From Lachnospiraceae bacterium (GTDB lineage: Bacteria > Bacillota > Clostridia > Lachnospirales > Lachnospiraceae), in NCBI GenBank assembly GCA_017938145.1, contig JAGBCB010000010.1, positions 100,063-164,062 of the forward strand: a DNA stretch of 64,000 nucleotides. Direction: 5' to 3'. Below are positions 45,039 to 52,862 of this stretch, one piece after another; within the stretch, counting starts at the first letter, position 1; each line of letters opens with the position of its first letter. The notes beneath the pieces were generated by a model that made no database searches, was not told the origin of the DNA, and saw nothing but the letters and a program-made list of their open reading frames with translations. The position numbers were made by a program, and so were the translations under genes.

Positions 45039-45704
45039 TTAGCAGATGAACTGAAGTCCAGGACTATCTACAGTACCAATGAGGGAAATCGTGCATACAG
45101 AGTTTCTTACGAAATTCACTCTGGTGCTGATAAATGGGTAACCCGGATTAGTTCTGCGGAAAATGGTTACATTATAGTAACCCGGAATAATGTACAGATA
45201 GTCGGTATATTCGCTATAATCAAGGTCGGAGGCTACCAACTGACCGTTGATGTAAATATCTACCGGCTCCAACATGGCATTTACATTATAGAAACGTGCC
45301 TGTGCTACAGAGGAAACGGAAGAGTTGCCGAAAATAGGGGTGAGCCAGGTGTAACTCCAGAATACGTTATTGTTGTTATTGTTTGGGCGGGACGGAGTTG
45401 TTGTAGAACCGCCGCCTACCGGTGGAAACGGAAAGCTTGGATTGCTTGGAGTAGACGGAAGAGAAGGTGTCTGGGTGCCTAAAGGACCTTCGTCAGGAGC
45501 TGCCGGTCTATTGGATGGGCGATTGGACGGTCTGTTATTTTCGGAACCGATGTTATCGTTTAAATCCGGTGTTGCAGAGCCGGCAGGGCCTTCGCCCGGA
45601 GTTGCAGGAACGTCATCCTGTTCGAATACCGGAATGCTGGAGCGGGTCTGCTTTGGTGCAGTCGGTGCCGTATACTTGTAGTAATGGGTTTTACTGTAAT
45701 CCAT
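45039..45704 (-). CDS. DUF4397-domain protein with a Pro/Asn-rich N-terminal half
   Basis: 221 aa, the only clear - strand gene. Residues 1-~115 are low complexity: an N-terminal DYSKTHYYKYTAP, Pro/Ser/Gly segments, two RPSN repeats and a run of six Asn. Residues ~125-221 match the DUF4397 pattern (ARFYNVNAMLEPVDIYINGQ, then a YLYIIPGYYNVTIFR strand). There is no signal peptide or membrane helix. GAGG 8 bases before the ATG supports the start. A spore-surface or cytoplasmic role is possible; the sequence does not decide. Confidence 0.75.
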   Translation of the reverse strand: MDYSKTHYYKYTAPTAPKQTRSSIPVFEQDDVPATPGEGPAGSATPDLNDNIGSENNRPSNRPSNRPAAPDEGPLGTQTPSLPSTPSNPSFPFPPVGGGSTTTPSRPNNNNNNVFWSYTWLTPIFGNSSVSSVAQARFYNVNAMLEPVDIYINGQLVASDLDYSEYTDYLYIIPGYYNVTIFRRTNPGYPFISTRVNFVRNSVCTISLIGTVDSPGLQFIC

Positions 45705-45768
45705 GGATGAAACCTCAGATTGATTTGATTCAATGACAGTATATGCAGAGTTTATAAAAAATTGACAG

Positions 45769-45813
45769 TTGGAACACTGGACTTTTTTGGATATATCATG
45801 TACAATGTTCCAA
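45769..45813 (+). promoter_or_regulatory. cls promoter region with a long inverted repeat
   Basis: TTGGAACA (45769-45776) and TGTTCCAA (45806-45813) are perfect 8-bp inverted copies 29 bases apart. Between and overlapping them lie TGGACT (45778-45783), a 17-base spacer and TACAAT (45801-45806), a plausible sigma-A promoter for cls. The arms could be operator half-sites for a dimeric regulator. Confidence 0.4.
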
Positions 45814-45859
45814 TAGGGTGTTTTGATGTGCCACCTTTTTCTTTGTGAGGATATAGGGA

Positions 45860-47404
45860 ATGAGAATAATAAATAAAATTCTGAATTTCATATCGAAACG
45901 TGTATTTGTTGTCGGCCTGATTATATTAATCCAGATTTTTTGGGGCATCAGCATGCTGACAAAGCTTACCGAGTATTCTAACGAGCTGAATATAGCACTT
46001 GCCGTTTTAAGCTTATTTGCTGTGCTTTATATTATTAACAAAGATGATAATCCGGCGTATAAGCTGGCGTGGATTATACCTATTTTGGTATTTCCGTTAT
46101 TCGGCGGATTACTTTATCTGCTTTTCGGAGATAAACGTCCGACCAAACGGATGCGTATTCAAATGGACAAAGCCGCTGCAAAAATTTCAGCATTTTCCAT
46201 AGCGGAAGATGACTTACTGGAAGAACTTCAAAAAGAAGATAAAATAGCCTATGGTCAGATGAAGTATATCAATGACTGTGCCCATTATCCGGCATACCGT
46301 AATACGGAATCCTATTATTATAAAAGCGGTGAAGCATGTTATCCGGTGCTTCTTGAAGAACTTCGCAAAGCAAAGCACTTTATTTTTATGGAGTACTTTA
46401 TTGTGGAAGAAGCTGAAATGTGGGAAGGTATCTTAGAAATTTTAAAGCAGAAGGCTGCCGAAGGTGTTGAAGTCCGTTTTATGTATGATGACATGGGCTG
46501 TGTGGCCCTGCTGCCGTATAAATATTATAAGAAACTGGAAGGGTTCGGAATTAAAAGTATCGCATTTAACCCGGTTATTCCCTTCTTTTCTTTGGTAATG
46601 AATCACAGAGACCACCGTAAAATTACGGTGATTGACGGTAATGTAGGCTTTATGGGCGGCTGGAATCTGGCAGATGAGTATATCAACCGGAAAGAGCGGT
46701 TTGGTTACTGGAAAGATACCGCAGTAATGTTAAAGGGTGATGCGGTATGGAATCTCACTTCCATGTTTTTGGTAAGCTGGAACAGCGTAAAACACGATAA
46801 GGAAGAAGATATCCGCCGGTACATGCCGGGAATTCTTACTCAGAATCCTGTTACAGCCGCAGGTTATGTACAACCTTATGGTGACTCCCCGTTAGACAGG
46901 GAAAATGTTTCCGAGTCTGTATTTTTAAATATGATAAATACGGCGCAGGATTATATTTATATGACGACACCGTATCTTGTGATTGATAATGAAATGATGA
47001 CAGCCCTTATTCTTGCGGCAAAACGAGGGGTAGATGTACGTATTTTTACACCGGGAATTCCGGATAAAAAGTATGTGTTTATTCTCACCCAGTCCTATTA
47101 TTCCCAGCTGGTAAACGGCGGTGTAAAGATTTATCAGTATGACCCGGGATTTGTCCACGCAAAGAATTTTGTGTGTGATGATAAATTTGCTATTGTCGGT
47201 ACAATCAATCTGGATTACAGAAGTTTGTATCTCCACTTTGAATGTGGTACGTTGTTTTACCGTACTCCGGTGGTGGCAGCTGTTAAGGCGGATTTGCTGG
47301 AAATGACAGAGGTTTCTACCCAACAGACATATGCAATGACGCAGAAAAACATATTTAAACGATTGGCTCAGGCGGTGCTTCGTGTTTTAGCACCACTGAT
47401 GTAA
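45860..47404 (+). CDS. cls: Cardiolipin synthase (phospholipase D family)
   Basis: Joins two phosphatidylglycerols to form cardiolipin and glycerol. 514 aa: N-terminal membrane helices (~12-32, 40-56, 65-85), then two PLD domains, each with an HxKxxxxD motif (HRKITVIDG and HAKNFVCDD). ATG 45860 follows GTGAGGATATAGGGA. pgsA, which makes its substrate, is 2.3 kb downstream. It is divergent from the DUF4397 gene, with 155 bases between. Confidence 0.95.
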   Translation: MRIINKILNFISKRVFVVGLIILIQIFWGISMLTKLTEYSNELNIALAVLSLFAVLYIINKDDNPAYKLAWIIPILVFPLFGGLLYLLFGDKRPTKRMRIQMDKAAAKISAFSIAEDDLLEELQKEDKIAYGQMKYINDCAHYPAYRNTESYYYKSGEACYPVLLEELRKAKHFIFMEYFIVEEAEMWEGILEILKQKAAEGVEVRFMYDDMGCVALLPYKYYKKLEGFGIKSIAFNPVIPFFSLVMNHRDHRKITVIDGNVGFMGGWNLADEYINRKERFGYWKDTAVMLKGDAVWNLTSMFLVSWNSVKHDKEEDIRRYMPGILTQNPVTAAGYVQPYGDSPLDRENVSESVFLNMINTAQDYIYMTTPYLVIDNEMMTALILAAKRGVDVRIFTPGIPDKKYVFILTQSYYSQLVNGGVKIYQYDPGFVHAKNFVCDDKFAIVGTINLDYRSLYLHFECGTLFYRTPVVAAVKADLLEMTEVSTQQTYAMTQKNIFKRLAQAVLRVLAPLM

Positions 47405-47443
47405 AACTACAATTGTAGAATAATGATAACAGGAGGATAACAA

Positions 47444-48292
47444 ATGGCAAAGATTATTGATGGAAAGTTAATTTCCGCACAGATTAAGGATGAAGTAAAA
47501 GAAGCTGCAGCAAAGTTAAAAGAACAGGGCAGAGAGGTAACCCTGGCAGTTATTCAGGTTGGTAACGACCCGGCTTCTTCTGTTTACGTGGGAAACAAAA
47601 AGAAAGCGTGCGAGTATGTAGGTTTCCGTTCTCTTTCTTATGAACTGGCAGAAGAAACCACAGAACAGGAATTACTTGATTTAATTGCGGAACTGAATGA
47701 CAGAGCAGATGTGGACGGTATTTTGGTTCAGCTTCCGATTCCGAAGCATATGGATGAGGATAAGGTAATTGCCGCTATTTCTCCTGATAAGGATGTTGAC
47801 GGTTTCCATGCAGTAAGTGTAGGTCATTTATGGATTGGCAAGGAAGGCTTTGTTTCCTGTACTCCTGCAGGCATTATTGAATTATTAAAGCGTTCCGGTA
47901 TTGAAATGTCCGGAAAGGAATGTGTAGTTGTGGGAAGAAGCAACATTGTCGGTAAGCCTATGGCAGCCTTGATGCTTCGTGAAAATTCCACAGTAACCGT
48001 ATGTCATTCCAGAACTACAGATTTAAAGGAAGTTACCAAGAGAGCAGATATTTTAATTGTTGCCATCGGTAAGCCACAGTTTATTACTGCTGACTATGTA
48101 AAGCCGGGTGCAACCGTAATTGACGTTGGTATTCACCGGTTGGAGGGCAAAAAGCTTTGCGGTGACGTAGCATATGCTGAAGTTGAACCGATTGCTGGTG
48201 CCATTACTCCGGTTCCGGGCGGTGTTGGTCCGATGACCATTGCAATGCTTATGAAGAACTGCTTAGAGGCGGCTTTAAGAAAACAACAGTAA
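47444..48292 (+). CDS. folD: Methylenetetrahydrofolate dehydrogenase/cyclohydrolase FolD
   Basis: Bifunctional enzyme interconverting 5,10-methylene-, methenyl- and 10-formyl-THF; the last feeds Fmt and purine synthesis. The catalytic Lys is in SVYVGNKKKAC and the conserved stretch VQLPIPKHMDED is present. The nucleotide-binding GRSNIVGKPMAALML and PVPGGVGPMTIAMLM follow. 282 aa. CAGGAGG precedes the ATG. Confidence 0.97.
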   Translation: MAKIIDGKLISAQIKDEVKEAAAKLKEQGREVTLAVIQVGNDPASSVYVGNKKKACEYVGFRSLSYELAEETTEQELLDLIAELNDRADVDGILVQLPIPKHMDEDKVIAAISPDKDVDGFHAVSVGHLWIGKEGFVSCTPAGIIELLKRSGIEMSGKECVVVGRSNIVGKPMAALMLRENSTVTVCHSRTTDLKEVTKRADILIVAIGKPQFITADYVKPGATVIDVGIHRLEGKKLCGDVAYAEVEPIAGAITPVPGGVGPMTIAMLMKNCLEAALRKQQ

Positions 48293-48316
48293 CTATGCAT
48301 TAGAAAGGGTTCGTAG

Positions 48317-49651
48317 ATGAACGTATTATTTGTATCCTTAGGTTGCGATAAAAATCTGGTAGACAGTGAAGTTATGCTGGGGCTTTTGCGGGATAAGGGC
48401 TATTCCCTTACCAATGAGGAAGCCGAAGCGGATATCATTGTGGTAAATACCTGTTGCTTTATCCACGACGCAAAAGAGGAAAGTATCCAGACGATTTTAG
48501 AAATGGCCGAGTACAAAAAATATGGAAGATTGCAGGTACTTTTGGTGAGCGGCTGTCTTGCACAACGCTATCAGACCGAAATTTTGAATGAAATTCCGGA
48601 GGTGGATGCGGTTATCGGCACAACGGCTACCGATAAAATCGTAGAAGCCATTGAAGAAGTACTGGAAGGCAAAAAGGCAGAGCGCTACGAGGATTTGCAG
48701 GCGTTGCCATTGCCTAAAACAAACCGTGTCAATACCACCGGCGGCTACTATTCGTATTTGAAAATTGCAGAGGGTTGTGATAAATTCTGCACCTACTGCA
48801 TTATTCCGTCCCTGCGTGGTAAATTCCGTAGTGTTCCGATGGAACGCCTTATAGAGGAAGCAAAGTTTCTTGCAGAGGGCGGGGTTAAGGAATTAACCTT
48901 AATTGCCCAGGAAACTACCGTGTACGGCGTGGATTTATACGGCAAAAAGATGCTTCCGGAGCTGCTTGACAGACTTTGCGAAATCAAAGGCATTGAATGG
49001 ATCCGTCTGCTGTATTGTTATCCGGAAGAAATTACGGATGAGCTAATCAAAACCATGAAGCGTCAGCCAAAAATCTGCCATTACCTGGATATGCCAATCC
49101 AGCATGCAGCGGATACGGTATTAAAGCGTATGGGCAGACGTACCACCCATAAGGAACTGATTGACTTAATCAAAAAGCTTCGTCGGGAAATTCCGGACAT
49201 TGCACTTAGAACCTCTTTAATTACCGGTTTCCCGCAGGAAACAGAAGAGGAGCATCAGGAACTTTTGGAATTTGTACAGGAAGCAAAATTTGAACGTCTT
49301 GGTGTGTTTACTTATTCCAAGGAAGAAAATACCGCTGCAGCACGTATGAAAGGGCAAATTACCAAAAAGGTAAAGGTACAGCGTCAGAAAGAGCTCATGA
49401 GACTTCAGCAGCAAATTTCAAAGAAGCGTGGCGAGGAAAAGGTTGGAAGAACCATTCGTGTCATGATAGAAGGAAAACTTCCGGAGGATGATATTTTTAT
49501 CGGACGTTCCTATATGGATGCACCAAATGTAGATGGTTTTGTTTTTGTGCATTCTAAGGATTCTTACCTGTCCGGCGAGTTTGTGGATGTAAAAATCACT
49601 CAAGCAAAGGAATATGACCTGGTGGGCGAAGCAATATCCGATTGGGACTAA
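48317..49651 (+). CDS. rimO: Ribosomal protein S12 methylthiotransferase RimO
   Basis: Radical SAM methylthiotransferase modifying an Asp of ribosomal protein S12. The N-terminal UPF0004 domain has three cluster cysteines (SLGCDKNLVDSE, NTCCF, SGCLAQRY). The radical SAM motif is CDKFCTYC in EGCDKFCTYCIIPS, and a C-terminal TRAM domain follows. The N-terminus VSLGCDKNLVDSEVMLG distinguishes RimO from MiaB. 444 aa; pgsA follows after 17 bases. Confidence 0.95.
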   Translation: MNVLFVSLGCDKNLVDSEVMLGLLRDKGYSLTNEEAEADIIVVNTCCFIHDAKEESIQTILEMAEYKKYGRLQVLLVSGCLAQRYQTEILNEIPEVDAVIGTTATDKIVEAIEEVLEGKKAERYEDLQALPLPKTNRVNTTGGYYSYLKIAEGCDKFCTYCIIPSLRGKFRSVPMERLIEEAKFLAEGGVKELTLIAQETTVYGVDLYGKKMLPELLDRLCEIKGIEWIRLLYCYPEEITDELIKTMKRQPKICHYLDMPIQHAADTVLKRMGRRTTHKELIDLIKKLRREIPDIALRTSLITGFPQETEEEHQELLEFVQEAKFERLGVFTYSKEENTAAARMKGQITKKVKVQRQKELMRLQQQISKKRGEEKVGRTIRVMIEGKLPEDDIFIGRSYMDAPNVDGFVFVHSKDSYLSGEFVDVKITQAKEYDLVGEAISDWD

Positions 49652-49668
49652 GTTTAGGAGGAGTAATC

Positions 49669-50205
49669 ATGAATTTACCAAATAAAATTACTATTTTCAG
49701 AATGTGCATGATACCGGTTTTTCTGGTGTTTTTCTTAATCGACACCATTCCATATGGTAACTGGATTGCTTTGGGCATATTTATAATTGCCTGTCTTTCC
49801 GATGCGGTGGACGGACATCTTGCCAGAAAATATAATCTGGTAACGAATTTTGGAAAGTTTATGGATCCGTTGGCGGATAAGCTGTTGGTTTGTACCGCAC
49901 TTCTTTGTTTTGTGGAGCAGGGAACCTTAAATTTGATTGTGGCTATCGTTATTGTAGCCAGAGAATTTATTATCAGCGGTTTCCGTCTGGTGGCGGCAGA
50001 AGGCGGTCTTGTGCTTGCGGCAAGCTATTGGGGAAAATTTAAAACAGCAACCCAGATGGTAATGTGCTGTCTTTTGATTGTTCATCTGGAGTACGGATGG
50101 TATTCGGCTTTAGAAGCTATCTTTATCTGGGCATCCTTTGCACTTACCGTAATTTCTTTGTTGGATTATTTAGTAAAAAATAAAAGTGTATTAAAAACAA
50201 AATAG
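49669..50205 (+). CDS. pgsA: CDP-diacylglycerol--glycerol-3-phosphate phosphatidyltransferase
   Basis: Makes phosphatidylglycerol phosphate from CDP-diacylglycerol, the committed step to anionic lipids. 178 aa with four to five membrane helices. The CDP-alcohol phosphotransferase motif is complete: SDAVDGHLAR, eight residues, then GKFMDPLADK. ATG 49669 is preceded by AGGAGGAG; the open frame upstream overlaps rimO. Confidence 0.96.
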   Translation: MNLPNKITIFRMCMIPVFLVFFLIDTIPYGNWIALGIFIIACLSDAVDGHLARKYNLVTNFGKFMDPLADKLLVCTALLCFVEQGTLNLIVAIVIVAREFIISGFRLVAAEGGLVLAASYWGKFKTATQMVMCCLLIVHLEYGWYSALEAIFIWASFALTVISLLDYLVKNKSVLKTK

Positions 50206-50254
50206 ACAGATAACTTAATTATGACACAGGAATAACATAGAAATGACATAGTTT

Positions 50255-50292
50255 CCGGATAAAATTCTGTATAGAAGCAATATTTTATCCGG
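50255..50292 (+). promoter_or_regulatory. Inverted repeat reaching the ribosome site of the GerMN-like lipoprotein
   Basis: CCGGATAAAAT (50255-50265) and ATTTTATCCGG (50282-50292) are perfect 11-bp arms around 16 bases. The right arm runs into GGGAGG, the Shine-Dalgarno of the gene at 50306. As DNA it could be an operator (a -10-like TAAAAT is in the left arm). As RNA it could partly hide the ribosome site, if transcription starts upstream. Confidence 0.45.
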
Positions 50293-50305
50293 GAGGTGCA
50301 TAATC

Positions 50306-50866
50306 ATGAAAATTAAAAATGTAATCTATGCCATGTTATGCATTTGTGTTGCCTTTGTAATTTCCGGCTGTGGAAAAAACACCAATGACAACATAACTTC
50401 AACCGGTTCACCGGAAGTTTCGGCTACCGTTGCACCAACATCTGTTCCGACACAGGCAGAACAAATTACCATTGCTCCGCCGGAAAATTTTGAGATTACC
50501 ATTTATACGTTAAGCCCGGACTCTTTAGAAAAAGAAGCGGTAACGGTTCTGGTAACGGCAAATGACGAGCTTACGCCTGAATTTATTGTAGAGCAGGTAA
50601 TTGATGCAATGGAAGATGAGGGGTTTTACATTGGCATTAATGACATAATTATTGAAAATGACAGTGTCAGATTAGATTTCAAGTCCGATGCTGCACCGGT
50701 AATTGATGTGGGAGCTTCCGTTGAAGGCTCCATTATCGATATCCTGGCGCAGAGTATTCTGGAAAATCTGTCTCAATATAAAAAGATTTATATCAGTATT
50801 GAAGGCGGACCATACCATAGCGGACATTTAGAATTTGAATTAGATGATGTATATCTTGGAAGGTAA
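50306..50866 (+). CDS. Lipoprotein with a GerMN-like domain
   Basis: 186 aa. A type II signal peptide ends in VISGC (Cys22), followed by a ~35-residue Thr/Pro/Ser spacer. The remaining ~125 residues alternate strand and helix, with VTANDELTPEFIVEQVIDAM, RLDFKSD and the C-terminal YISIEGGPYHSGHLEFE, resembling GerMN domains of germination and sporulation lipoproteins. The domain call is by eye. GGGAGG precedes the ATG. The hairpin terminator begins at the last codons. Confidence 0.7.
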   Translation: MKIKNVIYAMLCICVAFVISGCGKNTNDNITSTGSPEVSATVAPTSVPTQAEQITIAPPENFEITIYTLSPDSLEKEAVTVLVTANDELTPEFIVEQVIDAMEDEGFYIGINDIIIENDSVRLDFKSDAAPVIDVGASVEGSIIDILAQSILENLSQYKKIYISIEGGPYHSGHLEFELDDVYLGR

Positions 50867-50893
50867 GCATGGTGTTTCGTGCTTACCTTTGTT
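50860..50893 (+). terminator. Hairpin terminator after the GerMN-like gene
   Basis: AAGGTAAGCA (50860-50869) pairs with TGCTTACCTT (50880-50889) across a 10-base loop. The stem starts inside the last codons. The following TTGTTTGCG is only moderately T-rich. Confidence 0.65.
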
Positions 50894-50923
50894 TGCGTAA
50901 ATTGATAAAATCCCGGAGGAATT

Positions 50924-52162
50924 ATGAGTAAAGTTATTGTAGTCGGCGGCGGAGCAGCCGGAATGATGGCGGCCATAGCGGCGGCAGAAAACCAAAATAA
51001 AGTCTATTTATATGAGAAAAATGAAAAACTTGGTAAAAAGCTTTTTATTACAGGAAAAGGCCGTTGCAATATAACCAATGCCTGTGATATGGAAGATTTA
51101 ATGAAGCAGATTGTTACCAATCCACGCTTTTTGTACAGCGCATTCCATACCTTTGACAATATGGCTGTCATGGACTTCTTTGAACGCATCGGTCTGGAAA
51201 TCAAAACAGAACGGGGCATGAGAGTATTCCCGCAATCCGACCATTCTTCCGATGTAATTAAGGTGTTACAGCGTTACATGGAACAGCTTGGCGTGCATAT
51301 CCACTTGAATACAGAAGTAAAAAATATCGTGGAAGAAGAAGGACAATTCAAATACATTGTCTGTGGAAGTAAAAACGAGAAAATCTATGCGGATGCCTGT
51401 ATTGTGGCAACCGGCGGTCTTTCCTATCAAAGCACCGGTTCTACCGGTGACGGCTACCGTTTTGCAAAGCAAATGGGACATACCGTAACAAAGCTTTCAC
51501 CATCTTTGGTTGCCTTAAATATGAAAGAGGAATTTGCAACAAAACTCATGGGCCTCACCCTCAAAAATGTGGAATTAAAGCTGTTGCAGGACAAAAAGGT
51601 GCTTTATTCCGATATGGGAGAAATGTTGTTTACACATTTCGGTATCAGTGGTCCGTTGGTGCTTAGTGCCAGCAGCTATACTGCCGAGGAGCTTTTAAAA
51701 GGACATGACCTGCCAATCGTTCAAATTGATTTAAAACCGGCTTTAACGGAAGAAATGCTGGATGCAAGACTTTTATCTGACTTTGAAGAAGCAAAAAATA
51801 AGAGCTTTAAAAATGCACTGGACAAGCTTCTTCCACAGCGTATGATAGAGGTAATTGTAGAGCTTTCCGGCATTGACCCGGATAAAAAGGTTAACGCAAT
51901 TTCTAAAGAAGAACGCAGGCAGTTGGGATATTTATTGAAGCATCTTACCATGCATGTATCCGGCCTTCGTGATTATAAAGAAGCGGTTATTACCAAAGGC
52001 GGCATTTCTGTAAAAGAAATCGTGCCTTCTACTATGGAATCAAAGCTTGTTTCCGGACTTTATTTTGCCGGAGAGGTTTTGGATGTGGATGCCATGACAG
52101 GAGGATTTAACCTGCAAATCGCATGGTCTACCGGCTATGCGGCAGGCAGTTCAATATACTAA
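50924..52162 (+). CDS. FAD-dependent oxidoreductase, HI0933/YhiN (BaiN-like) family
   Basis: 412-aa flavoprotein. The N-terminal dinucleotide-binding motif is VIVVGGGAAGMMAAIAAAE, followed by GKKLFITGKGRCNITN, the family hallmark. VATGGLSYQSTGSTGDGYRFA, the insert domain and the C-terminal FAD contacts (FAGEVLDVDAMTGGFNLQ) also fit. The family includes BaiN, a bile-acid enzyme in gut clostridia, but most members are uncharacterised and no bai gene is near. CCCGGAGGA precedes the ATG. Confidence 0.85.
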   Translation: MSKVIVVGGGAAGMMAAIAAAENQNKVYLYEKNEKLGKKLFITGKGRCNITNACDMEDLMKQIVTNPRFLYSAFHTFDNMAVMDFFERIGLEIKTERGMRVFPQSDHSSDVIKVLQRYMEQLGVHIHLNTEVKNIVEEEGQFKYIVCGSKNEKIYADACIVATGGLSYQSTGSTGDGYRFAKQMGHTVTKLSPSLVALNMKEEFATKLMGLTLKNVELKLLQDKKVLYSDMGEMLFTHFGISGPLVLSASSYTAEELLKGHDLPIVQIDLKPALTEEMLDARLLSDFEEAKNKSFKNALDKLLPQRMIEVIVELSGIDPDKKVNAISKEERRQLGYLLKHLTMHVSGLRDYKEAVITKGGISVKEIVPSTMESKLVSGLYFAGEVLDVDAMTGGFNLQIAWSTGYAAGSSIY

Positions 52163-52184
52163 TATGTTACCGGGAGGAAATAAA

Positions 52185-52859
52185 ATGAGAAAAATTAACA
52201 TTGCAATCGACGGTCCTGCAGGTGCAGGCAAAAGTACCATTGCCAAATCTTTGGCAAAAAGCAGAAATATGGTGTATGTAGATACCGGAGCTATGTACCG
52301 TGCCATCGGTTTATATTGTTCCAGAAAGGGTATTGCAGGGGATGATGAAACAACTATCGTAGGAGAATTAGACAACATCAATGTGTCTCTTGCTTATGAG
52401 AACGGTGAACAGGTAGTATATTTGAACGGTGAAAATGTAAACGGTCTTATCCGTACACCGGAAGCAGGTGCTATGGCGTCTGCTGTTTCGGTATATCCGG
52501 TGGTTCGTTCAAAAATGGTGGAACTCCAGCAGGCACTTGCTGAGAAAACAAGTGTGGTTATGGATGGCAGAGATATCGGTACAGTTGTGCTTCCGAATGC
52601 AGAAGTGAAGATTTACCTTACAGCTTCATCTGAAGTACGTGCAAAGCGCCGTTATGATGAGCTGGTTGCAAAAGGAATGGAATGTGATTTAACCCAGCTT
52701 CAGAAGGAAATCGAAGAGCGTGACTACCGTGACATGAACCGGGAAACTTCTCCTCTAAAACAGGCGGAAGATGCGGTTTTACTGGATACTTCGGATATGA
52801 ATATTGAAGAAGTTGTAGCTGCCATGCAGAAGATTATTGCAGAAAAAATCGGAGATTGA
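52185..52859 (+). CDS. cmk: Cytidylate kinase
   Basis: Phosphorylates CMP and dCMP. 224 aa: P-loop GPAGAGKSTIAKSLA, DTGAMYRAIGLY, MDGRDIGTVVLPNAE and the lid RRYDEL. ATG 52185 follows GGGAGGAAAT. The next gene, ispH-rpsA, starts 3 bases after its stop. The pairing of cmk with rpsA is widespread in bacteria. Confidence 0.97.
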   Translation: MRKINIAIDGPAGAGKSTIAKSLAKSRNMVYVDTGAMYRAIGLYCSRKGIAGDDETTIVGELDNINVSLAYENGEQVVYLNGENVNGLIRTPEAGAMASAVSVYPVVRSKMVELQQALAEKTSVVMDGRDIGTVVLPNAEVKIYLTASSEVRAKRRYDELVAKGMECDLTQLQKEIEERDYRDMNRETSPLKQAEDAVLLDTSDMNIEEVVAAMQKIIAEKIGD

Positions 52860-52862
52860 AGG

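Noticed and set aside
47407-47418. 12-bp palindrome CTACAATTGTAG between cls and folD
   Set aside because: Too short and A/T-rich to call a terminator or operator; it has no loop and no T tract.
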